Origin: Isoetes taiwanensis
Lineage: Eukaryota > Streptophyta > Lycopodiopsida > Isoetales > Isoetaceae
Direction: 5' to 3'
NCBI GenBank assembly: GCA_021234155.1
Contig: JAJEKV010000011.1
Span: forward strand, 17,682,677-17,746,676
DNA: 64,000 nt
Position numbers and translations under genes: made by a program. Positions 19,533-29,882 of this stretch are shown here, one piece after another (within the stretch, counting starts at the first letter, position 1; the number at the start of each line of letters is the position of its first letter). The notes under the pieces are model-generated. The model worked only from the letters and a program-made list of their open reading frames with translations, did not search any database and was not told the origin of the DNA.

Positions 19533-20739
19533 TTAATTCAACTTCTTTGTTCTATAAGTATGACTTCCCTCAAAAGGAATTTTCCATTGCTTGTAATTTG
19601 CATAAATATATATCATAATCGATACAATGTGAGGAAAAACATAAGATGAAATTAGTGCCTCAAAAAGATAGGGGTATTTATGTGATGGGCGTACAAGAAT
19701 GTAAGCTACATTGAGAAAGACTGCACCAAAGGGCGACAAGTACATAGCAACATTTGTTAGTGGAGACAGGATAACAGATTTGCCATGTTGGTTACCAGTT
19801 GGATGAACGTAAACTAAAAGAAGGAAAAGCAAGCAAAGGGAGAAATATGGAACTAATAAAAGGTCCCGGAACAGAAGTGGAAACATTGAGAGCAGGCCAC
19901 AGGGTATTAGCCATCTCCAAATTAAGGGCTCTTCGAGGGCTAATAACGTTGCTGGTATGATAGGCAGCAGGATCGACTTTTCATGTACTGTTTTAATAAA
20001 TAACTAGTAAATCAGAAATTGAAATTAGATAACGAAATCAAACATGCCCAGAAGATTTAACTCACCTTGGTATGAGAACAAATAAAATGACAATGAACTG
20101 TTCAGCATCGAATGCAGGAACCCCTTCTTACTTGGTGATAGTATTTGCTGCACCATTGATGGGAATATTGCCAAAAGAGTTAACATGAATGAGAGTCTTG
20201 CTAACGCGTGTGGTAAAAGTACGTTCTTCCATTTAATAATAACCCCACTTGCACACCAAAAGTTCGACACGTAATCCTCATAGATGCCACGTTGTATAGG
20301 AACCAAGCGCAAGAAAACCTGCCACAATAGTGAGTATGAATTCCATCATTGTTTTCTCAATTATAAACAACAACAAGTCTTATCCATGTAATAAATGATA
20401 CCATCATCTACCTAAACTACTTTCAAATGAATGGGAAACTTATTTGTTAATATCTGCTTATAGAATGTGCACAATGCTGCAAATCAGTGCTAATGATAAT
20501 GTCCAATACTACTGCTTTCAAAATGCAGCCAATATTTGAAGCATGCATTCGATTTTTTGAGTATACATCAAACTTATATTGAAAAGAGATCGCTGCATGA
20601 TTTTGTTTAATTCCTTGAGTTCTTATCTTGAAATTATAAAATAAATGATGCCAGTATTACCTCAAGAACAGCATCCTTTTGAGTACAAAAACGGCCACCA
20701 GCATAAGATGAACGTGCTTATAACCATTATTCCGATGCT

Positions 20740-21690
20740 TTATAAAGCAGCCGATGACTTAAGTAATGATATAGTGCTTCTCTAAAAGCATCATTGGATA
20801 GTGTTTGAAGTTTAACTCCATTAAAAAACGCTTTTGAACTGTTTCTATGTCTTTCCACTTTTGCTTCCTAAACCCAGTCCCCATATCTGACATCCTATAG
20901 TATGACAGGCGTAACTAAAGTTCTGTATGAGTGGAGCCGCACGGTCGAGTCCCAAAGCGATGACAGATAATACAGTTGATAAGAATGCAAAGACCAGTCA
21001 CAAGCCAGCTAATTGGTGTCTTATGCAAAACCAACTGCATATGGCAAGAAGGAGGAGCCAGAATGTAAAAGAAGGCACTGCTCTACTGACAGATGGAACA
21101 TGACAGAGTCTAGACAAGAGAGGATGAAATGGATGCCATGCCCGTTCACAAATCGTCGATGGTGTAAGACCTGGAGTGCAAAACCAACTGAATATGAGAA
21201 ATTAAAAGGGAAAAGGCAGTGAAATATGGCTGTTCTGCCGAACAGATAGAGATAATGGAGTATATTATGATTCAGAGTGATTCAGAAGAACAAAACGATC
21301 CAGAATAGACCAAGTTGTGATGCAGATGACAGAGGGTGTGCATCACACGGCATGGTAGCAGAAATCTAACCTGCTCTAGTGGCCAAATCCAGTTGCATGT
21401 TTGAGGGATTTATTGGCAACACATCCAAGCGAAGTTTCAGATCTAACAAAGGTAATTGGTAGCCATAGAATCTAAACAAATCCTTTGAAGCCTCTGTTAA
21501 AGACTTAAACACCCAGGTACCCATTTCATGAGTACTTGTGGGGAAATACGTAATATTGCATGCCAAGTCTTGTGTTTGCGAGATCTAAAAAAACTTGGTA
21601 TCACTTGAAGCTAAAAGATGTGGAGTACCACCAAGTGGGCAACAAGATCTCAAGAAATCAAGAAGTAAACTACTAAACTCTATTTGCTAG
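20740..21690. other. ALG6 intron space where the missing exon should be
   Basis: I searched both strands by eye for the central ALG6 segment and saw none. CAGTTGGTTTTGCA (minus) occurs twice, about 21020 and 21180. A minus frame at 21566-21366 (66 codons) has no recognisable domain. Confidence 0.45.
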
Positions 21691-22171
21691 CCACTAACCT
21701 GAAAATGCCCATGGGTGCAGGTTGCAGGAGAACTACAGCAAATGCTAGGGTTTTTTCTTCAATATGTCTCTGATTATAATATGCTGCAACAAACAAAAAC
21801 GCTGCAGGAAAAAATACTAGCATGTCTGATGACAACACTGTCCAACGCATCAACAATTTGCTGCAAGAACATACAAAATAAGAACATCAATTAGAAGAAG
21901 AAATGAAGAAGTTGATGAGTTGTGCCTCACCTTGAAGGAGACTCGTACCCTCTTGACGTTTTCAATGCAACACTAGCTGGTTCTAGGTTGTTCATAAACA
22001 TTCCATGCACATAGCTTTGATAGGCAGAGAGAGGTGGATAGTCTAGGCCCCAATAATCCATATCATTATTGGTTGTGTTCTTATACCAGTCTTTGATGGG
22101 AATATGAAGTGTGACCTCCATCCAATGTCGTTGTGCTTCGTAATCCCCATATTTAGGAGGAGTTTGTGCAC

Positions 22172-22510
22172 CTGCATGTTTTTGGATGTATCTTCAGCAT
22201 ATACGTATCTTGCATGAGCATATAAGACAATTCTGAATAAAAAACCAACAGCACTATGAGGTGCACTTTGGGATTCTATATTGCTTATGTGACAGTCTCC
22301 AAGGACATTCCTGGAGTTAATGTCGCATTCACGCAGCACACAAACATCTGATGAAGTAAAGAGGAATGTTAATTCTAAGGCTAGAACTAATGCACATTCA
22401 TGGAGTAATGAGCATTCACGCTGAAAACCAATTCAATCAGACGTCATCTTAGTATTTGGATATTCAGTGGCCTAGAAGAACTAAAAAATCTTATCAAAAC
22501 AATGTAATAG
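22172..22510. other. ALG6 intron 1, unique part
   Basis: AT-rich intron sequence between exon 2 and the duplicated segment. No other feature is seen. Confidence 0.5.
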
Positions 22511-22999
22511 AAAATACTGGGAAGTAAAGTAGAGTGCTTATTTCATATCCCCCAGCTGAACTTTCAATCACATTATGCAGTGTTTAAACTCGGCTTTCTT
22601 TCTACTTTTGCTGCTTTTAACAGCCACATAACTAATGCTGAATTGCTATTTTTGCACATGTTTAAAGCTGGGTCACTTGTGCATATGCCAGCGTCTTCTT
22701 AAAATAAGGCAAGTTCTTAGCAGCCTCAAAGGCAAAGTTTACATAGCAAGGATGAAAATACTGGGAAGTAAAGTAAGGTGCTTATTTCATATCCACCAGC
22801 TGAACTTTGAATCACGTTATGCAGTCTTTAAAATCGGCTTTCTTTCTACCTTTTTGCTGCTGCATTTCAACAGCTACATAATTAATGCTGAATTGCTATT
22901 TGGCACATGTTTAAAGCTGGGTCAAAAACAAACTTGTGCATATGCCAGCATTTTCTTAAAATAAGGCGAGTTATTAGCAGCCTCAAAGGCAAAGTTACC
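22511..22999. repeat. 245-bp tandem duplication at the exon 1/intron 1 border of ALG6
   Basis: AAAATACTGGGAAGTAAAGT to GGCAAAGTTT (22511-22740, continuing to about 22758) is repeated at 22755-22999. The second copy reaches the true donor (CCG/GTAAC). The first copy carries a corrupted relic of the exon end and donor (AGCAAGGATGAA beside GTTTACAT), so the duplicated block included exon sequence. Confidence 0.88.
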
Positions 23000-23223
23000 G
23001 GAGTAAGGATGAAGAGAAACGAGGATTCGAAGCAACAAACCAAAGCCTGCTACGAGGGCTGCTCCCGCAATGAAATCCATCAGAGGCGATGGCCAAGCCA
23101 TGGGGAAAAACACTGCAGAAAAATCTTCGGTCTGCCCTGCCAGTTACTCGGTTGGAGCATCCTGGATCCAGAACGCAGGTGACCGAGAGTTTACAGCGAA
23201 TAGTAGGTTTGGAGCAGTTATGA

Positions 23224-23386
23224 GCATATCCTAGGTATATTCTAGCATATACCTAGGATATGCCATAAACCCACATAAACAAGGGTTTGCCCCCCTAGGG
23301 GCAACCCAAAAACCTGCAAAATTCTCCGCTACTGACAGCGGAGCATTGCCTTAGCTCTCCGGTGCCATAGCCGCTCGCTGCTATGG
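23224..23386. repeat. Four consecutive perfect or near-perfect hairpins
   Basis: H1: arms GCATATCCTAGGTATA (23224-23239) and its exact complement at 23248-23263, loop 8 nt. H2: GGGTTTGCCCC (23283-23293) with GGGGCAACCC (23298-23307). H3: CTCCGCT (23324-23330) with AGCGGAG (23337-23343). H4: CCATAGC (23365-23371) with GCTATGG (23380-23386). They sit upstream of the ALG6 start, between it and the plus-strand mTERF-like gene. Confidence 0.85.
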
Positions 23387-24110
23387 TTCCGCTAGGTCAG
23401 GCCATTCTACCGAGTTTCGGTGATGATGGCGCCGCTTTTTTCTCACTCTCCTAAAACAGCTAATTTTTTTGAGGGCACCGCCTTGAGAAAATTTTCTGGT
23501 TGAACGGCTGTTGAAGGTCCAGTTTCAGATAGGATCGGAAACAGATGTGGAAGAAGATGCGGCAGTAGGGGCCGATATTACAGAAGTCTGCACAGCCAGG
23601 TACTTATGTATTGCTTTTAGTCATCTATTTTACCTCAGTGCCATAGAAGCTGAAGCTTTCAGCTATGGCGGTAGCCAGATGTGGCCTGGCCCTACGACTT
23701 CTTTCCTTTTCTCCACAACTCGACTTCTACAGATTTCGAATTCTGACGGCGTACCCAGTGAGCCAAGCCCATGTTGCATTGTTGATAATCGAACTAAAAA
23801 ATCGCATGAGAATGTTGCAGCAGATTGCAGCATATATACACTGGCGCAGCATATATGCACTGAAGCATAGGGTTTCGAGGCTTCTTGAGCTTGCTCTAAC
23901 TGGAGTTGAGCTAAAAATCATTATCCATACTCTATCATGTGGAAATATTGTATGTTTCTCGGCTTTCATCTCCTATCTGAATTCCTTTCTAGATTTATGC
24001 GTTTGGAAGAATCTGAATATAGAATGTTGGTTAATTTTTGTACTGTTTTCTTTTCTTCTGCACATAATAAAGTTTTTGAAAGAACGAGAAATACAGGTGA
24101 GCAACTACAG

Positions 24111-24526
24111 AGAATCCAAGCCCAGGCTTTTTCACAGGGTCTTTGGAATTCTTAAAAGAACAAGTAGAATATTTATCCAGAATTGGCATTGATCCAAACT
24201 CTGAAACCATTGTGTCAGCATTAATTGTGACATCGACCTGCAGTATGGCAACGTTGGAAGGTAGGTTGAATTATACTACTGAGTTTAGAGCTTTCACAAA
24301 AGGATGTATATTCCATAATCAAGGTGCAGACATGTGTTCCGGGGCAGAAGAATTGATAATAGATGTGACGAAGTATTCTATAGATACAATCACCAAAATT
24401 CCCTTCTATCTGCAGTGCAGCTTCAAGGAGAGGATCAAACCAAGGAAATATGCCTTGGCTGGATTTGGAACAGACATTGTGCATGTAATTTTGACATGGA
24501 TTCAGATGTATGGAGTTGTCCTGTAG
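24111..24526 (+). CDS. mTERF-family protein, last exon
   Basis: After an acceptor CTACAG at 24105-24110, an open frame of about 138 codons reads PGFFTGSLEFLKEQVEYLSR, then ATLEGRLNYTTEF, then SFKERIKPRKYALAGFG, and stops at 24526. Repeated helical units with a conserved proline and the (F/L)E.R(I/L)KPR.. L...G pattern are typical of mTERF proteins. These bind organellar nucleic acids and act in transcription or splicing in mitochondria and plastids. Upstream exons are uncertain. Frames near 23550 (VSDRIGNRCGRRC-type) and 23740 (DGVPSEPSPCCIVDN) are not recognised. It is divergent from ALG6. Confidence 0.5.
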
Positions 24527-25647
24527 TGTGGATGCAAATATATTGGACTATGTGGTTGCATCTCCTGAATCATTAATCCATATCAGAACTAGCATTTGAA
24601 CACAGCAAACATTTCTTAAGCTTGCAGGCCAGAATATTGAGAGAGGGCCACTGTTATTCCTATTGTATAAATAAAAGTGGATTCTGATTGCCATTGGAAG
24701 CAATTTCTAAATAATGTAGGTCAAAAAAATCTAGATCAGAATAATTTGGAGGGGAAGAACACTGAAACTGAGATAGGCGGTGCAAGCAAAGACACATGGG
24801 AACTGCTAGAAGTCTCTTCCATTTGGCATAAGCTGCTCCACTATGCATTATAATATGCATCTAGAAGAGCATATGTTTTTGCACAGTTTGGAGTTTTGAA
24901 TTTCTTACATTCTGTGTATTCTCTTCACTAGAATTTTGCTTATGTATTATGTATGTAAAGGATACGTGAAAACAAGGATCTGTAAAAATGAGTTACTTTC
25001 TTCTACAATAGCACTTTTGCCTTTCCTTTTTTACAAGATTTAAAAGATTTAAGTGTACATGAATGGCTTTTCGTGATGATGGCTTTTTTGTGATAGTGGC
25101 ATTCCCAATCTGTTTGTTACTCTTTCTGAGTTTGTGTCACTCAAGTTTCTTATAGGGTGAAATAGAATGGGTTTTAGAAATGCTTTTTGTAAGCTTCTTT
25201 AAAGTTGTGATTTCTTTTGTATACGTATTATTTATGATACAACATTTTGTGTCTGCATGATACCATAGCTTTGCTCATCTTTCTTGCTGTGATTTAAACT
25301 TTCTGGACTGTTTGTTCATTCAGTCTGCTGCTTCTACAACGTATTGGTTAAGTTAATATTGTTTTGTAGGTCAAGCTAGGAGTTTGGTGCAATATATAAT
25401 AAATTAGCTATGAGTTTGGTGCGATCCTATCCTATATATTATAAATTTTTACTGTAAGTGTTGGACCCAGACCTAGATCCAACGGCTCAGATCTAGAGCT
25501 CCAGATCCAACGGTCTACAGCTCTAGATACCACAACAATAATATTATAATAAATTTGTTATGGGTGCTCCATATATTGTTGTTTTGATTTACAAGGGCTA
25601 GAAGTTATGCTACATCCAACTTCACAGGGTTAGCACTAAATAAATGT
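24527..25647. other. AT-rich spacer downstream of the mTERF-like exon
   Basis: No coding frame can be supported. AGATCCAACGG(C/T)(C/T) occurs twice at about 25476 and 25504, within a short run of CTAGATC/AGATCTAG inverted words. Confidence 0.4.
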
Positions 25648-25678
25648 TCGCGGCGGCCCGCCGCGATAAATTTCTTGT
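25648..25678 (+). mobile_element. Helitron-like 3' terminus
   Basis: A GC-rich hairpin (TCGCGGCGG, one C, CCGCCGCGA; 25648-25666) is followed 7 bases later by CTTG/T. Helitrons end with a GC-rich hairpin just before CTRR and insert before T, so CTTG would be a variant end. The same CGATAAATTTCTTGT end recurs in inverse orientation at the window end. The element body would lie to the left, and its 5' end was not located. Confidence 0.4.
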
Positions 25679-25771
25679 AAATATAACTGAGCCTAGCCGA
25701 TTAGGATTAGGACACGCAAGTGTCGTTGGACTGCTTTCAGTGCTTCCTTGATCTAAATGGGACGAGCAAGC

Positions 25772-26137
25772 TCAGACATAAAATATTTTAAACAGCATTC
25801 GTCCAAGCTGAGTCAGAAAGATATTTGTTGTCTTTATGGAGAAGGAATTGATCTCCTCGACCGAGAAATCCACAGGGCACAAGATCGTCGATGAAATTTT
25901 TGTTGGAACGTGCCAAAAAGAAATCGTGGTTTGTACAGTGCAGATGATAAAAAATTGAGGATCTTCAAATAAGATGGATTTGAAATTGAATAAGGCACAG
26001 AGAAGACCCTTATCAGCAATAGGGAGGTCATGCCAAATATACAAAAGATCTGTGATCGTCAAAAGTGCGTCTACAAAACCAATGGAGGCAAACCAATTGA
26101 TAAGAAAGGTATGGCGCTTGGGTTTGGCATAGGCCAA
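25772..26137 (-). CDS. Unrecognised 121-residue ORF left of the array
   Basis: Open minus frame (AYAKPKRHTFLINWFASIGF, then TDLLYIWHDLPIADKGLLCA), hydrophobic in places. No domain is recognised. It stops about 28 bp before the gypsy-derived array starts. Confidence 0.2.
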   Translation of the reverse strand: MAYAKPKRHTFLINWFASIGFVDALLTITDLLYIWHDLPIADKGLLCALFNFKSILFEDPQFFIICTVQTTISFWHVPTKISSTILCPVDFSVEEINSFSIKTTNIFLTQLGRMLFKIFYV

Positions 26138-26164
26138 ATAGCCTGTGGGCGAAGGAAAATCTGT

Positions 26165-26577
26165 AGCAATTTCCTTTGAGCAGTTATCTGATCATATGTA
26201 CCGAAACTCAGTTCTTCCACAGGAAGGCCTAGCCTAGCTTAAAGAATTGGCTCTTTCGCAAAACACAATTCCAACTGAACCTTGGCTAATTCGTCCTCCA
26301 GGTTTTATAGCTTCACTATTGAAGCTATCCTCGGTTCCTCTCAGCCAAATCTGACCCACCTGGCCCTTAATTCGATCCCAATCGAAGCCCAACCAGGCTA
26401 CGACTGCAGATCTGCCATTCCAGCCTATTACAGGTCTGTTCGACCTGTTCTACAACTGGGTTTTTGCCCCATCCAACCAATTTATGCCACGTATACTCTA
26501 ATATTAACATTTTAACATTGCTTACATTACTTCATACCAATAACAATATTAATACCCCCCAGTGTTAGTAACTAACA
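26165..26577 (-). repeat. Array LTR 1 (truncated, array left edge)
   Basis: Begins inside the LTR at GCAATTTCCT. It lacks the stretch between AGGCCT and CTTAAAGAAT that other copies have, and carries more substitutions than inner copies. Confidence 0.8.
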
Positions 26578-29240
26578 CTAGCGCCCCTAACGTTAACTTG
26601 TAACGTCACTTTCATATTAATATTAACGTATGGAAACCATTGGCATCGCATGCCTTGTCTCCGCAAATAATATTATTAACTAAAATTAGTGCTCCTAATG
26701 ACGCATATTGGTTCTTAGCAATACTCCGATGTTAGCACTAATCCCGTACTAACAATTTCCTTACTAAAAATACTATCTATCTATCTATCTATCTTTAGTA
26801 CTAACCCTTAGCACTAAATTCTCTTACTCTCATATTACGTCACCATAGACCGATTACGGACATATGCCCGCCAGTCGACCCAATCACCGTGTGTGACCGA
26901 CCGACTTGCACTCCATGCTCATAGACGCCTCGTCAAGGGCCCGAGTCCGCAATGCCCCTAGAAGCACACGTAACATTCCTCCCCTCCCCAAAGGACCTTG
27001 TCCTCAAGGTTGACCAAGTAGTCGAGGGAAGCTGGCGCACAATTTCCGTTGTCTCGGTGTGGTGTCCTTAGGAGACCGATCTCGCCACAAGATTCGATAT
27101 ATTAAAATATCCCTAATGCACGACTGCCCACTCTTTGCATAAAAAGAAGTGCGGCGTTCTGGAGGAGTTTAAGACAACGGTATACTCTCGGGACTAACCA
27201 CGTTATCCATCTCGAGTATAACACGCCTCGGTTGGCTTCTAACATGATGGATTCTCAAGTCCTATAGTAAGTCCAACTCCTATCTTTGTTATCCAACCTT
27301 TTCCACTTTAAAAGATCCAAAGCATGTCATAGAGTAAGTTCTCCCATTAAGGGTCATCAAATATCCACCCTTAGATCTAAAGGATATACAATCCCTTTGA
27401 ATGGCATGTTCATCCTCGTCCTAATGGACCTTGGCATCTACGCTTAATTGCATAGCTCCTAGCCTTAATTGACTTTTTGCAAACCATGTTTGCACTCATG
27501 CAGTATTGCACCTGTGTATCATGCAATAGACTAATTGAAATCACTTCGTGTATTTACATCTTTGGACATGAGTCCTAAGATCTCAACTAGACCTTGGTTC
27601 TATTGCACTCATGTTATAGCAACGAGTGCTAGTAACATCAACAATATTGACTATTGTTGACTTAGATAGTCTAATGCACCAATTACGGCATCATCAGAGT
27701 CCAAATTTGACTCGTAACTCAATGCATTACATCGGCAAGATAAAACCTTTACCTCTTACGTGCTCAACTTGTAAGGTACCATGTTTCTTATGCAATATTA
27801 AATTCCAAATATCATGGCTTATCGGTATGTAGATTCTCCTTTTTTCCAAGAGAACTACAACCTTATTCGATAAACGATTACTAGTCATGGTTATCAAACC
27901 CTAATTCATCTTTTTCAATATGCATTGCTGATCCATGCGTACATTGTAATGCGAAGGCTCACGCCACTAGTCAAGCATACAATTTGTCATAGTTACACTA
28001 TACATGACTCATAAATCCTATCACATGTCAAGTGATACAGTTATGCTTTCCACATATAAATGGCCACTAGAGGTTCATACAGTTACACCTAACCTTGCCC
28101 GTTTTATGACTATATCACTTCACAAGCACAATCACTATGCTTGCCGTATCCAAACAATTACAACTCAATTTGAATTATCAATGCTATACTACTTGACCTT
28201 GTCAAGAATAGCACTCCCGTTCAAATTGAACTATCAACGTTATAGTTTTGACCTTGTCAAAATTTTTCCATTGATTCTACTCTTAAACTCTCTTCAAAAG
28301 ATTCGTATGAAGTTTTGAATTCCATTGAACTCACATGGTTCTGGCACTAGGCAACTACATCAAGAGAATTTTTTCAATCCCCAAACGTATCCTTAACTTG
28401 CAGTCGCCCTTGCATCATGAAACCTTCCCTCCCCATAAGGAATGTTCATGGAAGCAATTCTTTTTGTAGGAATAATTATTCAAGTACAATTGTTAGGAAC
28501 ATTATCGTTTTCTAAACTAATTTGCTCATGAATTATGGGCATGTAAGATCGATTCGGATGAGTCCTTCTTGTCTGCACATAGTCATTACTTCAATAGATT
28601 TTCCATACGTATTACTTTCCAAAAGTAGTACTATCGCAATTACTCAAGCCCGGCTCGAATAATGTGCAGCGCGTATGTTTGATACAAAATTCGGATTGAA
28701 CACACTGGTGTAAGTGTCTTAGGGTATACATATTGTATAATCCCAAAATAACTCGGGGTCAATTCTCATCCGAATTTGACTCGAGAACTTTCCTTGCCTA
28801 CAACAAGGTATGTAGAGATTTTCTAAACGGTATATGCAAGATTTAGATATTTAGACAAGTGCCCGGGCCTTTGTAAAATGCTAATTCAACTAGCAAGGGG
28901 TCAACTTCAATGGTTATTTAGAACAAACAAAAGTAACCATTAAAACCCTTTTTGTGACCTTAATGGCTGATCATGGGACCCCGTGATCACCGATCCTAAA
29001 CTTCAATTTCGACCCAAACAAAAAATCATTCACCCTTCATCGCTTGTTGTTCCAAATGTTCAAATTTTGTAGGCGTTCTTCTTTACCCAAAACACAACAA
29101 TATGGCAATTTTCAGCCCAAACAGAGCTGGTTTAAAAATCCCAAATTTCGGCACGGGTCGAGTTTTAGGAAGCCCCGCTTTGCTGGAAAACCTCTGCAAG
29201 TAGCTTTGTGATTGCCGAAGCCCGGGCTAGGCTCGTACCA
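26578..29240 (-). repeat. Array internal segment 1
   Basis: Pol-end remnant at about 26953-27148, (TATC)5 near 26774. The right part (28700-29240) is rich in CAG/CTG-site discordances, for example CTCGTACCA for CTCTGGTACCA. Confidence 0.8.
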
Positions 29241-29882
29241 CTATTAAGCAAAATTCTCTGAGACAAAATTTTGCCCGCTTGGGATGCGCCAATCAACCGC
29301 CGCCACACCCGCACCCCGGATCCCCTCATTGATTAGTGTTGTGTTGCTTCCGGTAATGCTTCAACACCTCGGTGTTGCTCACATCCTAGATGATCGGATC
29401 CTCCCAAGCAATTTCCTCCGGCGGTTATCGATCATATGTAGCTAAACTTCGGTTCTTTCATAGGAAGGCGGCCTTATCTACGTGCGGGCTCTGATGGCGT
29501 TACGCAAACGAGCTCCCACGCCAAGTCTTGATCCAAACGGTATCTATAGCTTAAAGAATCGGCTCTTTTGCAAAACCCAATTCCATTAATCCCACGGCTA
29601 ATTAGGTCCTCCGGGTTTTATAGCTTCACTATTGAAGCTATCCCTGGTTCCTCACCAAATCCGACCCACGGCCCTTAATTCGATCCCAATCGAAGCCCAA
29701 CCAGCTACGCATTGCAGATCGCCATTCCGGCCTATTACAGTGCGGGTCGGCACGTTCTACAACCGGGTTTTGCCCCATCCAACTAATTTATGCCACGTAT
29801 ACTCTAATATTAACATTTTAACATTGCTTACATTACTTCATACCAATAACAATATTAATACCCCCAGTGTTAGTAACTAACA
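29241..29882 (-). repeat. Array LTR 2
   Basis: 642 bp. Heavily discordant at CAG/CTG sites relative to LTR 3 (GCGGTTATCG for GCAGTTATCTG, CACGGCCC for CACCTGGCCC). Confidence 0.85.

Larger units (their letters stand above)
19533..23113 (-). pseudogene. ALG6: ALG6 alpha-1,3-glucosyltransferase gene, central exon missing
   Basis: ALG6 adds the first glucose to the lipid-linked Man9GlcNAc2 oligosaccharide in the ER membrane, using dolichyl-phosphate glucose. Exons with good splice signals are: 23113-22999 (start, then LLLRILVSLHPYSG), 22171-21931 (PPKYGDYEAQRHWMEV, DWYKNTTNNDMDYWGLDYPP with the catalytic-loop acidic residues), 21860-21699 (KLLMRWTVLSSD, then HGHFQ in a shifted frame), an exon ending at 20661 (STFILCWWPFLYSKDAVLE, with one apparent base lost), 20318-20066 (RGIYEDYVSNFWCASG, PSMVQQILSPSKKGF) and 19987-19533 (VHEKSILLPIIPATLLALEE, SMFPLLFRDLLLVPY, HKYPYLFEAL). 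The part normally between HGHFQ and the WWP segment, including the usual HKQM block, is not found in 20740-21690. The gene is therefore probably dead, or that exon is missing from the assembly. Identity is strong. Confidence 0.85.

Noticed and set aside
21366-21566. Missing ALG6 exon
   Set aside because: The 66-codon minus frame does not resemble the ALG6 central region.
23511-23870. First exons of the mTERF-like gene
   Set aside because: Frames are open but no mTERF motif is visible and splice phases could not be reconciled.
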